A stretch of 64,000 nucleotides of DNA. It comes from JBAXPV01 sp037132075. GTDB taxonomy: Bacteria > Bacteroidota > Bacteroidia > Bacteroidales > CAIXZF01. Shown here piece after piece: positions 48,301-56,216 of the stretch. How positions within the stretch are numbered: the first letter of the stretch is position 1; each line of letters begins with the position of its first letter. The notes beneath the pieces are model-generated. The model did not search any database. It was not told where the DNA came from and worked only from the letters and a program-made list of their open reading frames with translations. The stretch is from positions 49,263-113,262 of the forward strand of contig JBAXPV010000011.1 of the NCBI GenBank assembly GCA_037132075.1, written 5' to 3'. The translations under genes and the position numbers were made by a program.

Positions 48301-51300
48301 GTATATTTCCCCGGTGATAAATAGGAGACAGCTGCAAGCGCACCCCTGCTAGATGCCATGGTAAGTGTGCCTCTGTTGTTGATAATCAGGTTGCCGAACT
48401 GGTCTTTTAACTGAACAGTGATTGTACTGCTTTGGTCAGTGGTCATCGAGGTCGGGCTGGCTATCATGGTAGTGGTTGTAAGGTTCGGCAAGCCTTCAGT
48501 GATAGTAACGGTTGCCGTGCCGCCAATAGCCCCGTTAACTGCTGATGATACTCCGGTTCCTGCAAAACTTCCGCTAATGACTGCACTTCCAACACCACTG
48601 GAATTCCCATGCAAAGTTGCTGAATAAGTATTGTTGCCATTGTTGGTAACGCCACCGGTTAATACCCCAAGGGTAGTAGCCAGTGTTACAGTCCCATCGT
48701 TACTTGTCAGTGGGCGGTTGTTGTCGAAAAAATCCCTTAATTGTACCGTGATTGCACTTGTTTCGTCAGTGGTCATGGTTGTTGGAACGGCTGTAATGAT
48801 TGTATGGGCAAGGTTAATTATTGCAGGAGTAACGTTCACCTGCCTAGTCTGAACCCAGTCTTTGGAATCTGCGTTAAACCTTGCACTGATGGTATTCGTC
48901 CCGGCAAGCGTGGCGCGTACCAAAGCCCAATACGTCCCGTCTCCAACATTGTGAACGACTATTGGTCCATCATAATCTGAAGTAAAGCCATTGATTTTAA
49001 TCGAAATGTTACGGCAGGCATACAACAGGTTTCCCTGTGCATCCCTTGGGGTGGCAATCACCCTGACATATTCGCCGGCAATACGGTTAAGCGGATCAAC
49101 AAAAGTTGCCGGGGTAGAAGGATCAGAAATTGTCAAGGTAGATTTGGTGATAAGCTCTGAAAATGCGCCCGGAATAACAACGATATTGTCCTGTTGCCCG
49201 CTAATAAACGGTTGAGCCTGATCAGCAGCACGAAGCCAATAAACACCTACGACATTGATTAGAATCTGGCCTGAAAACGTTCTAACGCCATGATTAGCAT
49301 CAACATAAGGAAGCAAGCCGCCAAGTACCTGTTGCGAGCCGTCTGTAACAAACCTGACGAGGGCATCGTTGGACGATTTCAAACGGATGTTTCCGATATA
49401 GTCTATACAGGTATTCCAATAAATATCCCGGGCAGTTACAGTTAAGTCAAAAACTGTTCCGGCTACCTGGGTGGTCCCGGCTACTACCTTAAAATTATCG
49501 AGGATGTTGTTATGAACCGCGATGGCTGCTGTTGTACCGTATTTGCCAGTTAACGCATCAGTTATGGTAATGGTTGGTGTTTCGTGCGAATTGAAGAAGG
49601 TAAATCCGCTGATTGTCGAAAAGCCGCCTGCAAAGGTCTGGTTGCCATTCGCCGGGATGATCCGACTTGTCCCATTAAAAGAGGTATTGGCCGTGGCTGT
49701 CCATTGTAAGTTATTTGAGCCCGTATAATTAGTCTTCAAATTTTCGAATAGGTCATGAGCTTCTGCTGTTACAGTAAAGGGTTTTCCTGCTGTAATATAA
49801 GGATCTCCGGAAGGGATGTTTGCCCCCAGATGGAAATGATCCAAGGCGGCCGGGGTCACTGCGATATTCGATTGCTGACCTGTCAGGGGGGCAGAAGGAA
49901 AGCTGAGACCTGAACCTAAAGTACCTGTAGTCCCTGTAGCCTTGACGTAATATCCAGTCCCTGTCTGCTTTAGATTAACACCATTGGTGAAGGTTTTTAT
50001 CCCAAGGTTAGCTGACAAGAAAGTATAACTTCCAGGAAGCACCGTGGGTGCTGCGGGGGCTGATGTCTTTAAACTTACATTGTTGCAAGTAAAAGTTATC
50101 GTCCCGTTATAGTCCGTTTTAATATTGTCATAAAAGTCGTAAGCAGTAACTGTTGGCGTTGTATAAATGCCTGCCATAACAGTTGATGTGATTCCAGCAA
50201 CTGTAAAATAATAGATGTTTGCTGGGGTGATTGTAAATGAACTTGAGATTGGTTGCGTTACAATGGGGGCAGCAGTAACTGCTATTATCTTATATCCAAC
50301 CCCTGTTTTATTGATCCAGAGATCATTAAAAGTAGCAACCCCATTAACAGCAGCTCTTGTAAGTGTTCCGTTTAATACACCAGCACTACCTATCGAAGGA
50401 TTGGTTTGAATAGAGATCGTAATGCTGGAATTTTCATTCGTCATGGTATTCCCGTAAGTATCCACAAGCTTTAACACAAGCGGGATGTTTTGTCCTGCCT
50501 GTTTTGTTACCGGTTGGGTCTGGAAAGTCAGAATGTTGGGGGCAAAATTGGCGGTCACCGAAATGCTATTCGTAACATTTAAATCCGTTCGCGGATTTGC
50601 TATTACACCGTCACTCCAGTTCACAAAATTGTAATGTGCATTTGGATTGGCAGTTATTGCAGTCCCGTTGCCACCGTTCACTATTGTTTGAGCTGTAGAG
50701 CCCGAGAGTGTTCCATTGGCTCCTGCAGTATAACTCAGTACCGAAGCTGTCCTGAATGATCCAGAGGTAAGATAGCCTGATGCAGGGCACAAGCCGTTAT
50801 AGGCATAAGCCCTAAGATAATAAGTGGTACTGGCAGCCAGTCCTGAAGTAAATGAGGCCGAGGTGCTCGTCGTACTCCCCGAAATGGCCCCACCAGCTCC
50901 ATATGCCACTGAAGCGCTGGTCCCAACAACCCAGTAATAGGTTGCCGTTCCGGACCCTCCGCCCGCCCCGCTAAAATTTACATTGGCGCCATAAGTTCCC
51001 CCGGAAGAGGAAGCAGTACCTGTTGTATTCGGTGTTGCCGAAGCACTTGTTGGTGCGGTAGCGGGGTAGTTAACATTAACGGTGGCACTGGCACATCCTG
51101 TACTGAATGTACCGTTGTTGTTTTTTGCATGATAAGTAGTTGACGAGGAAGGATAAACCGTAACCGGGTTGCCGGTCGTAACAGATGTCCCGCCACAAGA
51201 GCCTGAATACCAGTAAACTGTTCCAACAGCACCATTGGCAGTAAGTGTTGCCCCTGTTCCGTTACATACAGTACTGGAAGATACAGAAATTGATGAAGGA

Positions 51301-51962
51301 TCAGCTGGGTTGGTTGGAACACCAGGTGTCGATGACCCAAAAGTAATGTCATCAAAACCGCAATAGTTGGAAGCGCCATCAAATACTATAGATTTTGCAG
51401 TCCCTGAAAATGTAACACCCATCGTGGACCAGGAATAATACGGATTGGAAGTTATAACAAGGGCGTTATTAGAAAGTAGGGTGCCGCCTCCGTTTTCACC
51501 ATCATAAACCTTGACACTTCCCTGTTTAGAGGTGGCATAATAAAATGAAAAACCTGTAGTAAAACCGGATGGGACATTCATAGTCGCTGCCCCGCTTAAG
51601 AAAAACATGATGCCGTGGCCGGAAGGATTGTTATCAAAATTGCCGGTTCCGCCATAATTTTTGCTTACAATGCATAAGGCAGAGCTGTTAAAGGAAATAT
51701 TTGGATAATGGCTACCAATCGCGGCCATATTAGAAAGGTCATCGAAATTAATCACGGTAAGCCCAATATTTTCAATCTGGGGGCCATTTTGTTTTTTTGT
51801 TCCCGAATTTACACTTGGAATGTAGGTTGGGATGATCGTCGGATCATGCATTGGTATTGGTGTCTGGCCAAAAGTAGCTTGTGTAAACAAACTTAAAGCC
51901 CCCAGCATCAACGCAAAAATAAACAGATATCGTTTCATGTTATTTTGTTTTATATATTTCAT
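42345..51962 (-). CDS. Giant T9SS-secreted protein B (Big_1-like and YDG/MBG arrays)
   Basis: A 3205-residue secreted protein. The signal peptide is MKRYLFIFALMLGALSLFTQ if the second ATG (51938) is used; the first ATG (51962) adds 8 residues. Next come a lectin-like FDDL domain (about 45-210), Ig- and fibronectin-like domains, an InlB-type repeat (HYNFVNWSDG), and filamin/Ig-like 'QP-x-AG' repeats. Then five ~107-residue invasin Big_1-like units, and an array of YDG (KIYDGTT) and MBG (KVYGD) domains. It closes with a regulatory-like beta domain, a degenerate dockerin-like segment (ATDAG ... SGDFNGDF), a cohesin-like domain, and a T9SS sorting domain (FPNPFQNTTTLAYSIPENGKV). Predicted surface adhesin/matrix protein; it lies 30 bp after gene C. 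Confidence 0.9.
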   Translation of the reverse strand: MKYIKQNNMKRYLFIFALMLGALSLFTQATFGQTPIPMHDPTIIPTYIPSVNSGTKKQNGPQIENIGLTVINFDDLSNMAAIGSHYPNISFNSSALCIVSKNYGGTGNFDNNPSGHGIMFFLSGAATMNVPSGFTTGFSFYYATSKQGSVKVYDGENGGGTLLSNNALVITSNPYYSWSTMGVTFSGTAKSIVFDGASNYCGFDDITFGSSTPGVPTNPADPSSISVSSSTVCNGTGATLTANGAVGTVYWYSGSCGGTSVTTGNPVTVYPSSSTTYHAKNNNGTFSTGCASATVNVNYPATAPTSASATPNTTGTASSSGGTYGANVNFSGAGGGSGTATYYWVVGTSASVAYGAGGAISGSTTSTSASFTSGLAASTTYYLRAYAYNGLCPASGYLTSGSFRTASVLSYTAGANGTLSGSTAQTIVNGGNGTAITANPNAHYNFVNWSDGVIANPRTDLNVTNSISVTANFAPNILTFQTQPVTKQAGQNIPLVLKLVDTYGNTMTNENSSITISIQTNPSIGSAGVLNGTLTRAAVNGVATFNDLWINKTGVGYKIIAVTAAPIVTQPISSSFTITPANIYYFTVAGITSTVMAGIYTTPTVTAYDFYDNIKTDYNGTITFTCNNVSLKTSAPAAPTVLPGSYTFLSANLGIKTFTNGVNLKQTGTGYYVKATGTTGTLGSGLSFPSAPLTGQQSNIAVTPAALDHFHLGANIPSGDPYITAGKPFTVTAEAHDLFENLKTNYTGSNNLQWTATANTSFNGTSRIIPANGNQTFAGGFSTISGFTFFNSHETPTITITDALTGKYGTTAAIAVHNNILDNFKVVAGTTQVAGTVFDLTVTARDIYWNTCIDYIGNIRLKSSNDALVRFVTDGSQQVLGGLLPYVDANHGVRTFSGQILINVVGVYWLRAADQAQPFISGQQDNIVVIPGAFSELITKSTLTISDPSTPATFVDPLNRIAGEYVRVIATPRDAQGNLLYACRNISIKINGFTSDYDGPIVVHNVGDGTYWALVRATLAGTNTISARFNADSKDWVQTRQVNVTPAIINLAHTIITAVPTTMTTDETSAITVQLRDFFDNNRPLTSNDGTVTLATTLGVLTGGVTNNGNNTYSATLHGNSSGVGSAVISGSFAGTGVSSAVNGAIGGTATVTITEGLPNLTTTTMIASPTSMTTDQSSTITVQLKDQFGNLIINNRGTLTMASSRGALAAVSYLSPGKYTAVLTGNNTGVGTANITGHFQGNETCSGVHDNMGNTTSVVITEGLPRAVQSAVTASPTTMTTDETSTITVQLKDQWGNYITHSRGTVSLPTNLGVMTAVTDHSDGTYTAVLSANNTGTGTATITPSIVGDASFTFNTHPTVVITEGIPRLSTIAITSSVSTMTTDETSAISIRLKDQWGNDLHTSTGTVTLTTTLGALTSVTNNANGTYSATLSANATGTGTATITGFFAGTGLAVAINGTIGHTVSVVITEGLPNLSQSTISANPDAITADQTSQLTVQLKDQWGNLLTHSRGSIALSNSLTGGNIGTVTDNLGGTYSAVYSLVSTGVGTATITGTFTGTGTASTVHGPITNNATIVVTNGVATKLYIATQPSSAATAGVNFAQQPVIRIEDHLSNLVVNDNSTIITAARSTGTATLQGTVTKTAVSGVASFSGIFYTKAESITLGFTASPVLTTTTSTSILVGHAPVNHFDLTAPADFIAGATRAAYTVTRHDIYHNLVTTGSQTVYLYSNSTGANKKFYTALTGGSVITSLTMADGAPTANFWYYDEKTSWFGPTGSTSNDDWTITASDNGAAPDAATGIIDGTDLIKVTPTLLKNFIVSGVPTPHNLGTWQSVSVEALDTYNNRKTNYVGTVTFSSTDIGATVPTDYPFQAGHYGIHTISGLKFSQIGSWWLTAIDLNESGKYGVQKDIIVRRAVNVTANNRTKVYGDVLTLGHTEFTATDYVSGLPVITFPITTVDFTCSGTGDHSNATTYTITPSNATVTSDAPYYNIIYVDGTLTVSKRPLTLSNFTASDKLYDGTTDVTGSGCTNNAMSWDSPTISYTAAFANKNAGINKTVTYTDLAISGGTGSGNYTLETSGGTATATISVRPINVTAYTATKIYDGTNACIVLPVVGALQYGDALTATGTQTFSDKHHGSTKTLTPGGTVINDGNSGANYNISYVTVSTGTINQAPLTITAQTATKIYDNTTNCIVLPVVTGLQFGDAITATGVETYNTEHAGTSKVLTPSGTTVNDGNSTLGSNYTYNYVNNSTGVINTADLYVTAQTSTKTYDGTTSSSVAPVVTNLQTGDAISTAAISTYDTKHFGSSKVLTPSGIVINDGNSGNDYVVHYVTNSTGVINKAGVTVTAQTQTKTYDGNATSSVLPVVGSLQFGDAITVTGVQTYDNRNYGTGKTLTPGGTVINDGNSGANYTISYVTNLTGVINKKSVTVTALTDTKVYDRTIASSVIPTISGIIAPDGLTATPTQTYDNYNAGTSKTLTPTALTGSLAISDGNSGNNYSVSYVTNTSGIITKKPITGTFTVSPTRIYNQTTASTILTMAPNDIITGDVVTMTGTATYNDKNVGTNKTVTLNGAVLGGTNASNYNLTGVPTVLANITVKTLTLSQFTADNKVYDGTTAAGGTGFADDRYSGDALTFQKTATFNTKNIGVSKAVNYTGIAILGGTDMNNYVLASSTGTAYANITAKPLTITSNDQVKCYGMTLSFVGTEFTTTTMATGETVSSVTLTSNGTSSGASPNTYPIVPSAPQGADFTNYNITYTNGTLTVTYSTSTVSGWIKYNNAAKTPMQNVTVQLKQGSSVIATTTTNSSGNYSFANICLGTYDVFASTAKTIGSINATDAGMVFAWGLAGDVGISNIENVQLMSGDVIGGSLGTFDNRLASNDATRILSYYVTAGNPLPTGVFSGRGNWVFWQAGLLTNSNTGSTNLLMPSATISGAGQALTLNMYAMASGDFNGDFTPGGAKSSSIDLDLTYHGTHQVGLNSEFDLPVRAVTGISVGAGSVVFNIPSSVLEVEDVTFNGNTSLTKQWKVIDNQLRIGWFSQQGINFSAGETVFTLKLKVKPTASGLDNLKLSLASFNDVELADGNYVSIPGAQLTIETINIGVGIGNQTSANTLTLNCFPNPFQNTTTLAYSIPENGKVSIEITNILGATVKVLNNETQQQGDHTLTLNGEIVKPGIYNATLRVSTESGILQQTIKIIRNQ
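43650..46222 (-). repeat. YDG/MBG domain array in protein B
   Basis: Two MBG-type domains (TANNRTKVYGDVLTLG at the start, TSNDQVKCYGMTLSFVG at the end) bracket about eight YDG-type units with cores such as VTAQTSTKTYDGTTS, LQFGDAITVTG and LTPGGTVINDGNSG. Mean period is about 80 residues. Confidence 0.85.
47215..48822 (-). repeat. Five invasin Big_1-like repeats in protein B
   Basis: Units of about 107 residues share TMTTDETS-ITVQLKDQWGN, a GTVTL strand, YSATLSANNTGTGTATITG and end in VVITEGLP. The pattern is that of bacterial Ig-like domains in intimins and invasins. Confidence 0.85.
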
Positions 51963-51992
51963 TTTTTTGTTATCTTATATAATTCTTGGGGC

Positions 51993-54900
51993 TTAATAAG
52001 TTACACTTACCGTTTGACTCCCGGCTCCACTGCTCCAGCAGCCACTGCTATCTTTAGAGCGGAGGTAATAAGTATGGGATGCGATTGATACACCTGTAAT
52101 AACTCTTGAAGTACCGGAATAGGTTTGATCTGTTCCTGAAGCAGTATCCTGCCAATACCAGGTTTGGCCCTCTGGAGCGGTAACAGCTGTCAGTGTTACT
52201 GTTCCCGCTGCACTATTGACTGCAGTGAAGGTGGCCGGTGCCGCCGGCAATGCCGTTACCGTTATTACTGTATTTCCGCTCGAAGCATTCGAACATGCTG
52301 TGCTGCTGCTTTCCTGAACAGAAACTAAGTTGTAAGTATAAGTTCCGGATGTTGCTGTGGGTGCTGTGATCGTAGTGGCGCTATTTCCTAAGCTTGTGAC
52401 TGCTGTTACAGTACCGCCTTCATTAATGTAATAACTGAAAGTGTAGGGTAGGGTTGTAGCGTTAGCGCCGGTGAAAGTAATGGTAGGTGCGTCAGAACTC
52501 TGGCAAACCGTCACTGTGCCGCCAATCGTTGCCGTAGGCAATGGTCTTACAACCGCCGATGTTGTTTGTACATTCGAGCAAGTGTTGCCGTCAGTAACAG
52601 TTAATGAATAAGTGCCATCTGCAGCTGTTGTAACATTGCTTATGGTCGGGCTTTGAAGTGCAGAAGTAAAACCGTTAGGACCACTCCAGGCATAAGATGT
52701 CATAGAAGCAGGGCCTCCGGTGAGTGACAATGTGGTTCCGGCACACTTTGGACCATCGGTTGAAGTTGTTGCGACCGGGTTCGGATTCACGGTAATCACT
52801 ACGGTTCCTGTGGCTCCATTCAAACAAGTAGTACTGCTTGCATCTCTTATACTAACCAAAGTATATGTATAGGTCCCTGGCGTTCCTGTCGGAGCCGTGA
52901 CTGTTGCTGTGTTCCCGGAGCTAACTACTGTATAAGCTCCTGTGCCGTTGATGTTATAAGTAAAGGTATAATTGGCAGTTCCATTGGCTCCGGTAAAAGT
53001 TACAACCGGCTGTGGTGCATTGGCACAAACTGTAGTTGTGCCACTAATACCTGCCGTAGATAATGGATTTACCGTTATCGCCAAATGATTTGTCGTAGAA
53101 CAACCCATGACGGTCTCCGTCATCTGCAAATCGCCGCTGGTCGCAGTAGTGGAATATGTTAAAGTTGTACTAACGTTGTCATAGGAGCCAAAAACGGCAG
53201 CCTCGCCCACACTGTAGGCCCATTCATAAGTTCCCCCGTCGCTGCCGTGGTTAGCAGTAGCTGCATAGGTTTGAACGCTGCCCGCACATAAGGTAGAAGT
53301 ACCTGTGATGGCATTGGCAGCCGGTGCGTCGGCATATGAGATTTGTATGCTGTGGGTATTGGTACAACCGGTAGCAGTGGTGGTTTCAGTTAAAGTATAG
53401 GAAGTTGTCCCACCAATACTGACGGTTGGATTTGCAGTAGTTGTCGCAAAAGTGGTCGTAGGATTTGAAGTCCAGAAATAGGTGTTCCCTGTAACTGCTG
53501 CACCGCCAATCTCTGTGCCTGTTCCCGGACAGATAGCGTGGTTGTAACCGGCATAAGCAGCAGGTACCGTATTAACCGTGATCATCGTAGTTGCTGTAGT
53601 CCCGTTACAACCGGAGGCAGCTGCTATGGTATTTGATACAACATAGGTTCCTGCTGTTGAGGTGGCAAGGTTAATTTCTCCTGTTGTAACACTAACAAAT
53701 AACAATCCATCGCTAGAGGAGAATATTCCTTTTTGCGCGTCTGTTCCCATTGTAGGTAAAGGATTTGTATTATTCTTGCAATAGGCAGCGTTGGGATAGC
53801 TGAAGTTTGTAATAGGCATTTTGGTAATAGTTACTGAAGTAGTTGCCGTAACTGCCAGACAGCCTCCTGTCGCAGCAATCGTATTGGTAACGGTAAAGTC
53901 ACCGGCAGTGCTGGCCGAAACGTCAATAACCCCTGTTGAAGGATCTACAAAGACCAAACCGGTGCCGGCAGAAAATGTACCTGCCGTCCCTACACCCGGG
54001 AAATTGGGAGAAGGATCAGAACCGGCGGTGCAATAAGGGGATCCACTATATTCAATGGTAGCATCGGGAGCGGGTTGCACTGTTACTGTTGCAGAGGAAC
54101 CACTAATAGTTCCTTCGCAGTTTGCATCGTTCACCGAAACTAGTGAATATGATCTCGTCAGAAATGGGCTTACATCGAAGGTATAGGGGCTGCTTGCCTG
54201 GCCGGTGACACTTACCGGTGTTGGTCCATCGTTATAGGTAAAGGACCAGGGGCCGGTACCTGTGAGCGTAATAGTCAAGTTAGCAGAACCACCCACGCAG
54301 ATACCTGTTGTTCCCGTAATACTCGCCGTTGGCACAGTGGTGATGATAATATCTCTCGTTGCAGTAACAGAAGCACAGGGAGAAACCGCCGCAAGTGTAT
54401 AAGTTACGGTATAGGTTCCGGCCGTGCTTGCGCTTGGTGTAATCGCACCAGTACTCCCAACTATTGATACTCCTGTTGTTGAGCTATAGGTTCCTCCTGT
54501 GTAAACTCCTGTCCCTGCTAAAGTTACTGACTGGCTTCCCTGGCTTCTGTTAAATGGAGAAGCATAAGTAAGAATTGCAGTGGGTAATTGTAAAATCACT
54601 ACTGTCGTTGTAGCTGTCATTGGGGCACAGCCTCCTGCTCCAATAATAAAGTAAGTAACCTCATAGCTTTCGCTGGTGCTGCCCGCCGGGGTGATCGTCC
54701 CTGTACTGGGGTCAATGTTCAGTCCTGATGGGCTTGCAGAATAAACACCGCCTGTTTGCCCGGTCTGTGTTACAGCTACTGCGTCATGACTTGTACAAAA
54801 TGGTGACCCGGAGTATGATATTGCAGGCTGGACGGGTGCTGTCGTAATGGTCACCGTAGTTGATGCAGGGTTTTCTATACAGCCTTCTGCCGCAGTGACA

Positions 54901-55460
54901 GTATAAGTAACGGTATATGTTCCGTTGGAGCTTGTGTTGGGGGTAATCGCTCCCGTTGAAGTATTCAGACTTAAGGTAGGTCCTCCACTGGTGACAACAT
55001 AAGAGTAAGTGCCTCCGGCAGTTCCGGTTCTTGTTACGTATTGGGCAGTGTTGACACTGTTGCAAAATGTATTGCTCGAATAAAAAATGTTAGACTGTAT
55101 CGTGCTTGCGCTAACCGTTGCGATGACAGGAGTTCGTACGCTGCCTGTATTGTAGGAACAACCGTTGCCATCAAGTGCATCAACATAATAGGCTTGTGTT
55201 ACGGAAAGGGTAGGTGTTGTAAAACTACTACCTGTTCCCACGGCTGTCCCGTAAAAGGGCACATCATACCATGTGATTGTTCCCGTTGTTGCTGTAGCAT
55301 GGAGTGTCAGGGTTCCTTCGCCACAACGCGAGGACGGACTAACTGACGTGATCTGCCCAACAGCAGACGTCCCAAAAAACCCAAAACTGACCAGGATGAT
55401 CATCATCCCTGACAGTAGCTGGATGTTTTGTTTTGAAAATCGGAGTAGAAAATTTTTCAT
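51993..55460 (-). CDS. Large secreted Ig/PKD-like repeat protein C without T9SS sorting domain
   Basis: 1155 residues. A signal peptide (about 1-35, with LLSGMMIILVSFGFFGTSAVG) is followed by Ig-like and PKD-like repeats. One type has the cores GGTYS, STGAITPSTSTAGTYTVTYT and SPFC; the other has TFTGANGTANYTFTYNING. The protein ends SGAGSQTVSVTY. No T9SS C-terminal signal is visible, unlike its neighbours A, B and the 58359 protein. It lies 44 bp after the receiver gene and 30 bp before gene B, on the same strand. It could be released by Sec only, be non-covalently bound to the others, or carry an unrecognised sorting signal. The stop is followed in frame by further stops, so a simple point-mutation split from gene B is unlikely. 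Confidence 0.82.
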   Translation of the reverse strand: MKNFLLRFSKQNIQLLSGMMIILVSFGFFGTSAVGQITSVSPSSRCGEGTLTLHATATTGTITWYDVPFYGTAVGTGSSFTTPTLSVTQAYYVDALDGNGCSYNTGSVRTPVIATVSASTIQSNIFYSSNTFCNSVNTAQYVTRTGTAGGTYSYVVTSGGPTLSLNTSTGAITPNTSSNGTYTVTYTVTAAEGCIENPASTTVTITTAPVQPAISYSGSPFCTSHDAVAVTQTGQTGGVYSASPSGLNIDPSTGTITPAGSTSESYEVTYFIIGAGGCAPMTATTTVVILQLPTAILTYASPFNRSQGSQSVTLAGTGVYTGGTYSSTTGVSIVGSTGAITPSASTAGTYTVTYTLAAVSPCASVTATRDIIITTVPTASITGTTGICVGGSANLTITLTGTGPWSFTYNDGPTPVSVTGQASSPYTFDVSPFLTRSYSLVSVNDANCEGTISGSSATVTVQPAPDATIEYSGSPYCTAGSDPSPNFPGVGTAGTFSAGTGLVFVDPSTGVIDVSASTAGDFTVTNTIAATGGCLAVTATTSVTITKMPITNFSYPNAAYCKNNTNPLPTMGTDAQKGIFSSSDGLLFVSVTTGEINLATSTAGTYVVSNTIAAASGCNGTTATTMITVNTVPAAYAGYNHAICPGTGTEIGGAAVTGNTYFWTSNPTTTFATTTANPTVSIGGTTSYTLTETTTATGCTNTHSIQISYADAPAANAITGTSTLCAGSVQTYAATANHGSDGGTYEWAYSVGEAAVFGSYDNVSTTLTYSTTATSGDLQMTETVMGCSTTNHLAITVNPLSTAGISGTTTVCANAPQPVVTFTGANGTANYTFTYNINGTGAYTVVSSGNTATVTAPTGTPGTYTYTLVSIRDASSTTCLNGATGTVVITVNPNPVATTSTDGPKCAGTTLSLTGGPASMTSYAWSGPNGFTSALQSPTISNVTTAADGTYSLTVTDGNTCSNVQTTSAVVRPLPTATIGGTVTVCQSSDAPTITFTGANATTLPYTFSYYINEGGTVTAVTSLGNSATTITAPTATSGTYTYNLVSVQESSSTACSNASSGNTVITVTALPAAPATFTAVNSAAGTVTLTAVTAPEGQTWYWQDTASGTDQTYSGTSRVITGVSIASHTYYLRSKDSSGCWSSGAGSQTVSVTY

Positions 55461-55504
55461 AAGACAATGATTAATTGTGGGGATTTATTTGTGTGTTTTT
55501 TTAA

Positions 55505-55903
55505 TTAAATCAAGGAAGTAATAATGTTTGATTGCCGGTTTGGGTGCTTGAGCATGTCTGCTACCAACAGGGAGACTTTCTCAAAATCGTCAACTTTAGA
55601 AATAAAATGGTCGACGCCAGCCTTAATGGCTAGCTGACGGTATGAGTCTGAAGAATAAAATGTTAGTATGATAAACTTGAGCACCTTGTCTACCTTGCGG
55701 ATCTCACTCAAAACCTCAAGACCGCTAATCCCAGGCATTTTTATATCTACGATTGCCAGATCCGGCTTGAGTGTCTTCAAGGCATTCAGTGTATCCAGGC
55801 CATTTTTGCAAGTTGCTACTATTTCAACTTGCTCAAAAGCGCCAAGCATTTGTTGTAAGCGGTCGAGTATCAATACGGAATCGTCTGCTAATAAAACCTT
55901 CAT
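55505..55903 (-). CDS. Stand-alone receiver-domain response regulator
   Basis: 132 residues, just one CheY-like receiver domain. All phosphorylation residues are present: acidic pair D7/D8 (LLADDS), phospho-acceptor D53 (IVDIKMPG), T81 (ILTFYS) and K103 (FISKVDD). There is no DNA-binding or enzymatic output domain; about 12 residues follow the receiver. It would work by protein contact, as a phosphate sink, or as an intermediate in a relay. The gene heads the run receiver-C-B-A (44 bp before C) and follows the kinase/NarL-type regulator pair, which may phosphorylate it. Confidence 0.9.
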   Translation of the reverse strand: MKVLLADDSVLILDRLQQMLGAFEQVEIVATCKNGLDTLNALKTLKPDLAIVDIKMPGISGLEVLSEIRKVDKVLKFIILTFYSSDSYRQLAIKAGVDHFISKVDDFEKVSLLVADMLKHPNRQSNIITSLI

Positions 55904-56216
55904 ATGTATAATTCTTTTTTATCGAATGTAAAAATAGAGCGACAACCAGAAACAAGCTGTAAGAAATAGGATATAAGTATGTCAGGGAAATGCTATAAAG
56001 TTTGTAGGATTTATCCTACAAAAAGAAAAGGGATGAAGCCGTACGTGAAAGGGAAGTTGTTGAAAATCATGAGTATAAGCTATTGTTTGTTTTTCTGTAT
56101 ACATGTATAAAGATTCATATGTGATTATTGGCTTGGTCTGTCGTCCTTCCTTGCTCTTCAAATAATGGCAGAAACTAATGGTGCACGGGGCTATCATTAT
56201 AATAAGCCGGTATTCA
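55904..56216. other. Intergenic region upstream of the receiver gene
   Basis: A 313-bp gap between the NarL-type regulator and the receiver gene, the likely control region of the receiver-C-B-A operon. It contains a perfect palindrome at 56001-56022 and no convincing coding sequence. A small minus-strand reading frame (55982-56197) has no recognisable features and overlaps the palindrome. Confidence 0.5.
56001..56022. promoter_or_regulatory. Perfect 10-2-10 palindrome, candidate operator
   Basis: TTTGTAGGAT, TT, ATCCTACAAA: both 10-bp arms are perfect, and the two are separated by 2 bp. It is centred about 108 bp upstream of the receiver start. There is no downstream T-rich tract on the minus strand that would mark a terminator. 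A 7-2-7 inverted arrangement is typical of NarL-family dimers, though the half site does not match the E. coli NarL heptamer. Operator role is inferred. Confidence 0.5.

Noticed and set aside
51960..51995. Frameshift or nonsense split joining proteins C and B
   Set aside because: C ends in a complete strand followed by several in-frame stops, and B starts with its own signal peptide after 30 bp.
55982..56197. 71-codon minus-strand frame between the two response-regulator genes
   Set aside because: No recognisable feature or ribosome-binding context; it overlaps the palindrome and is probably chance.
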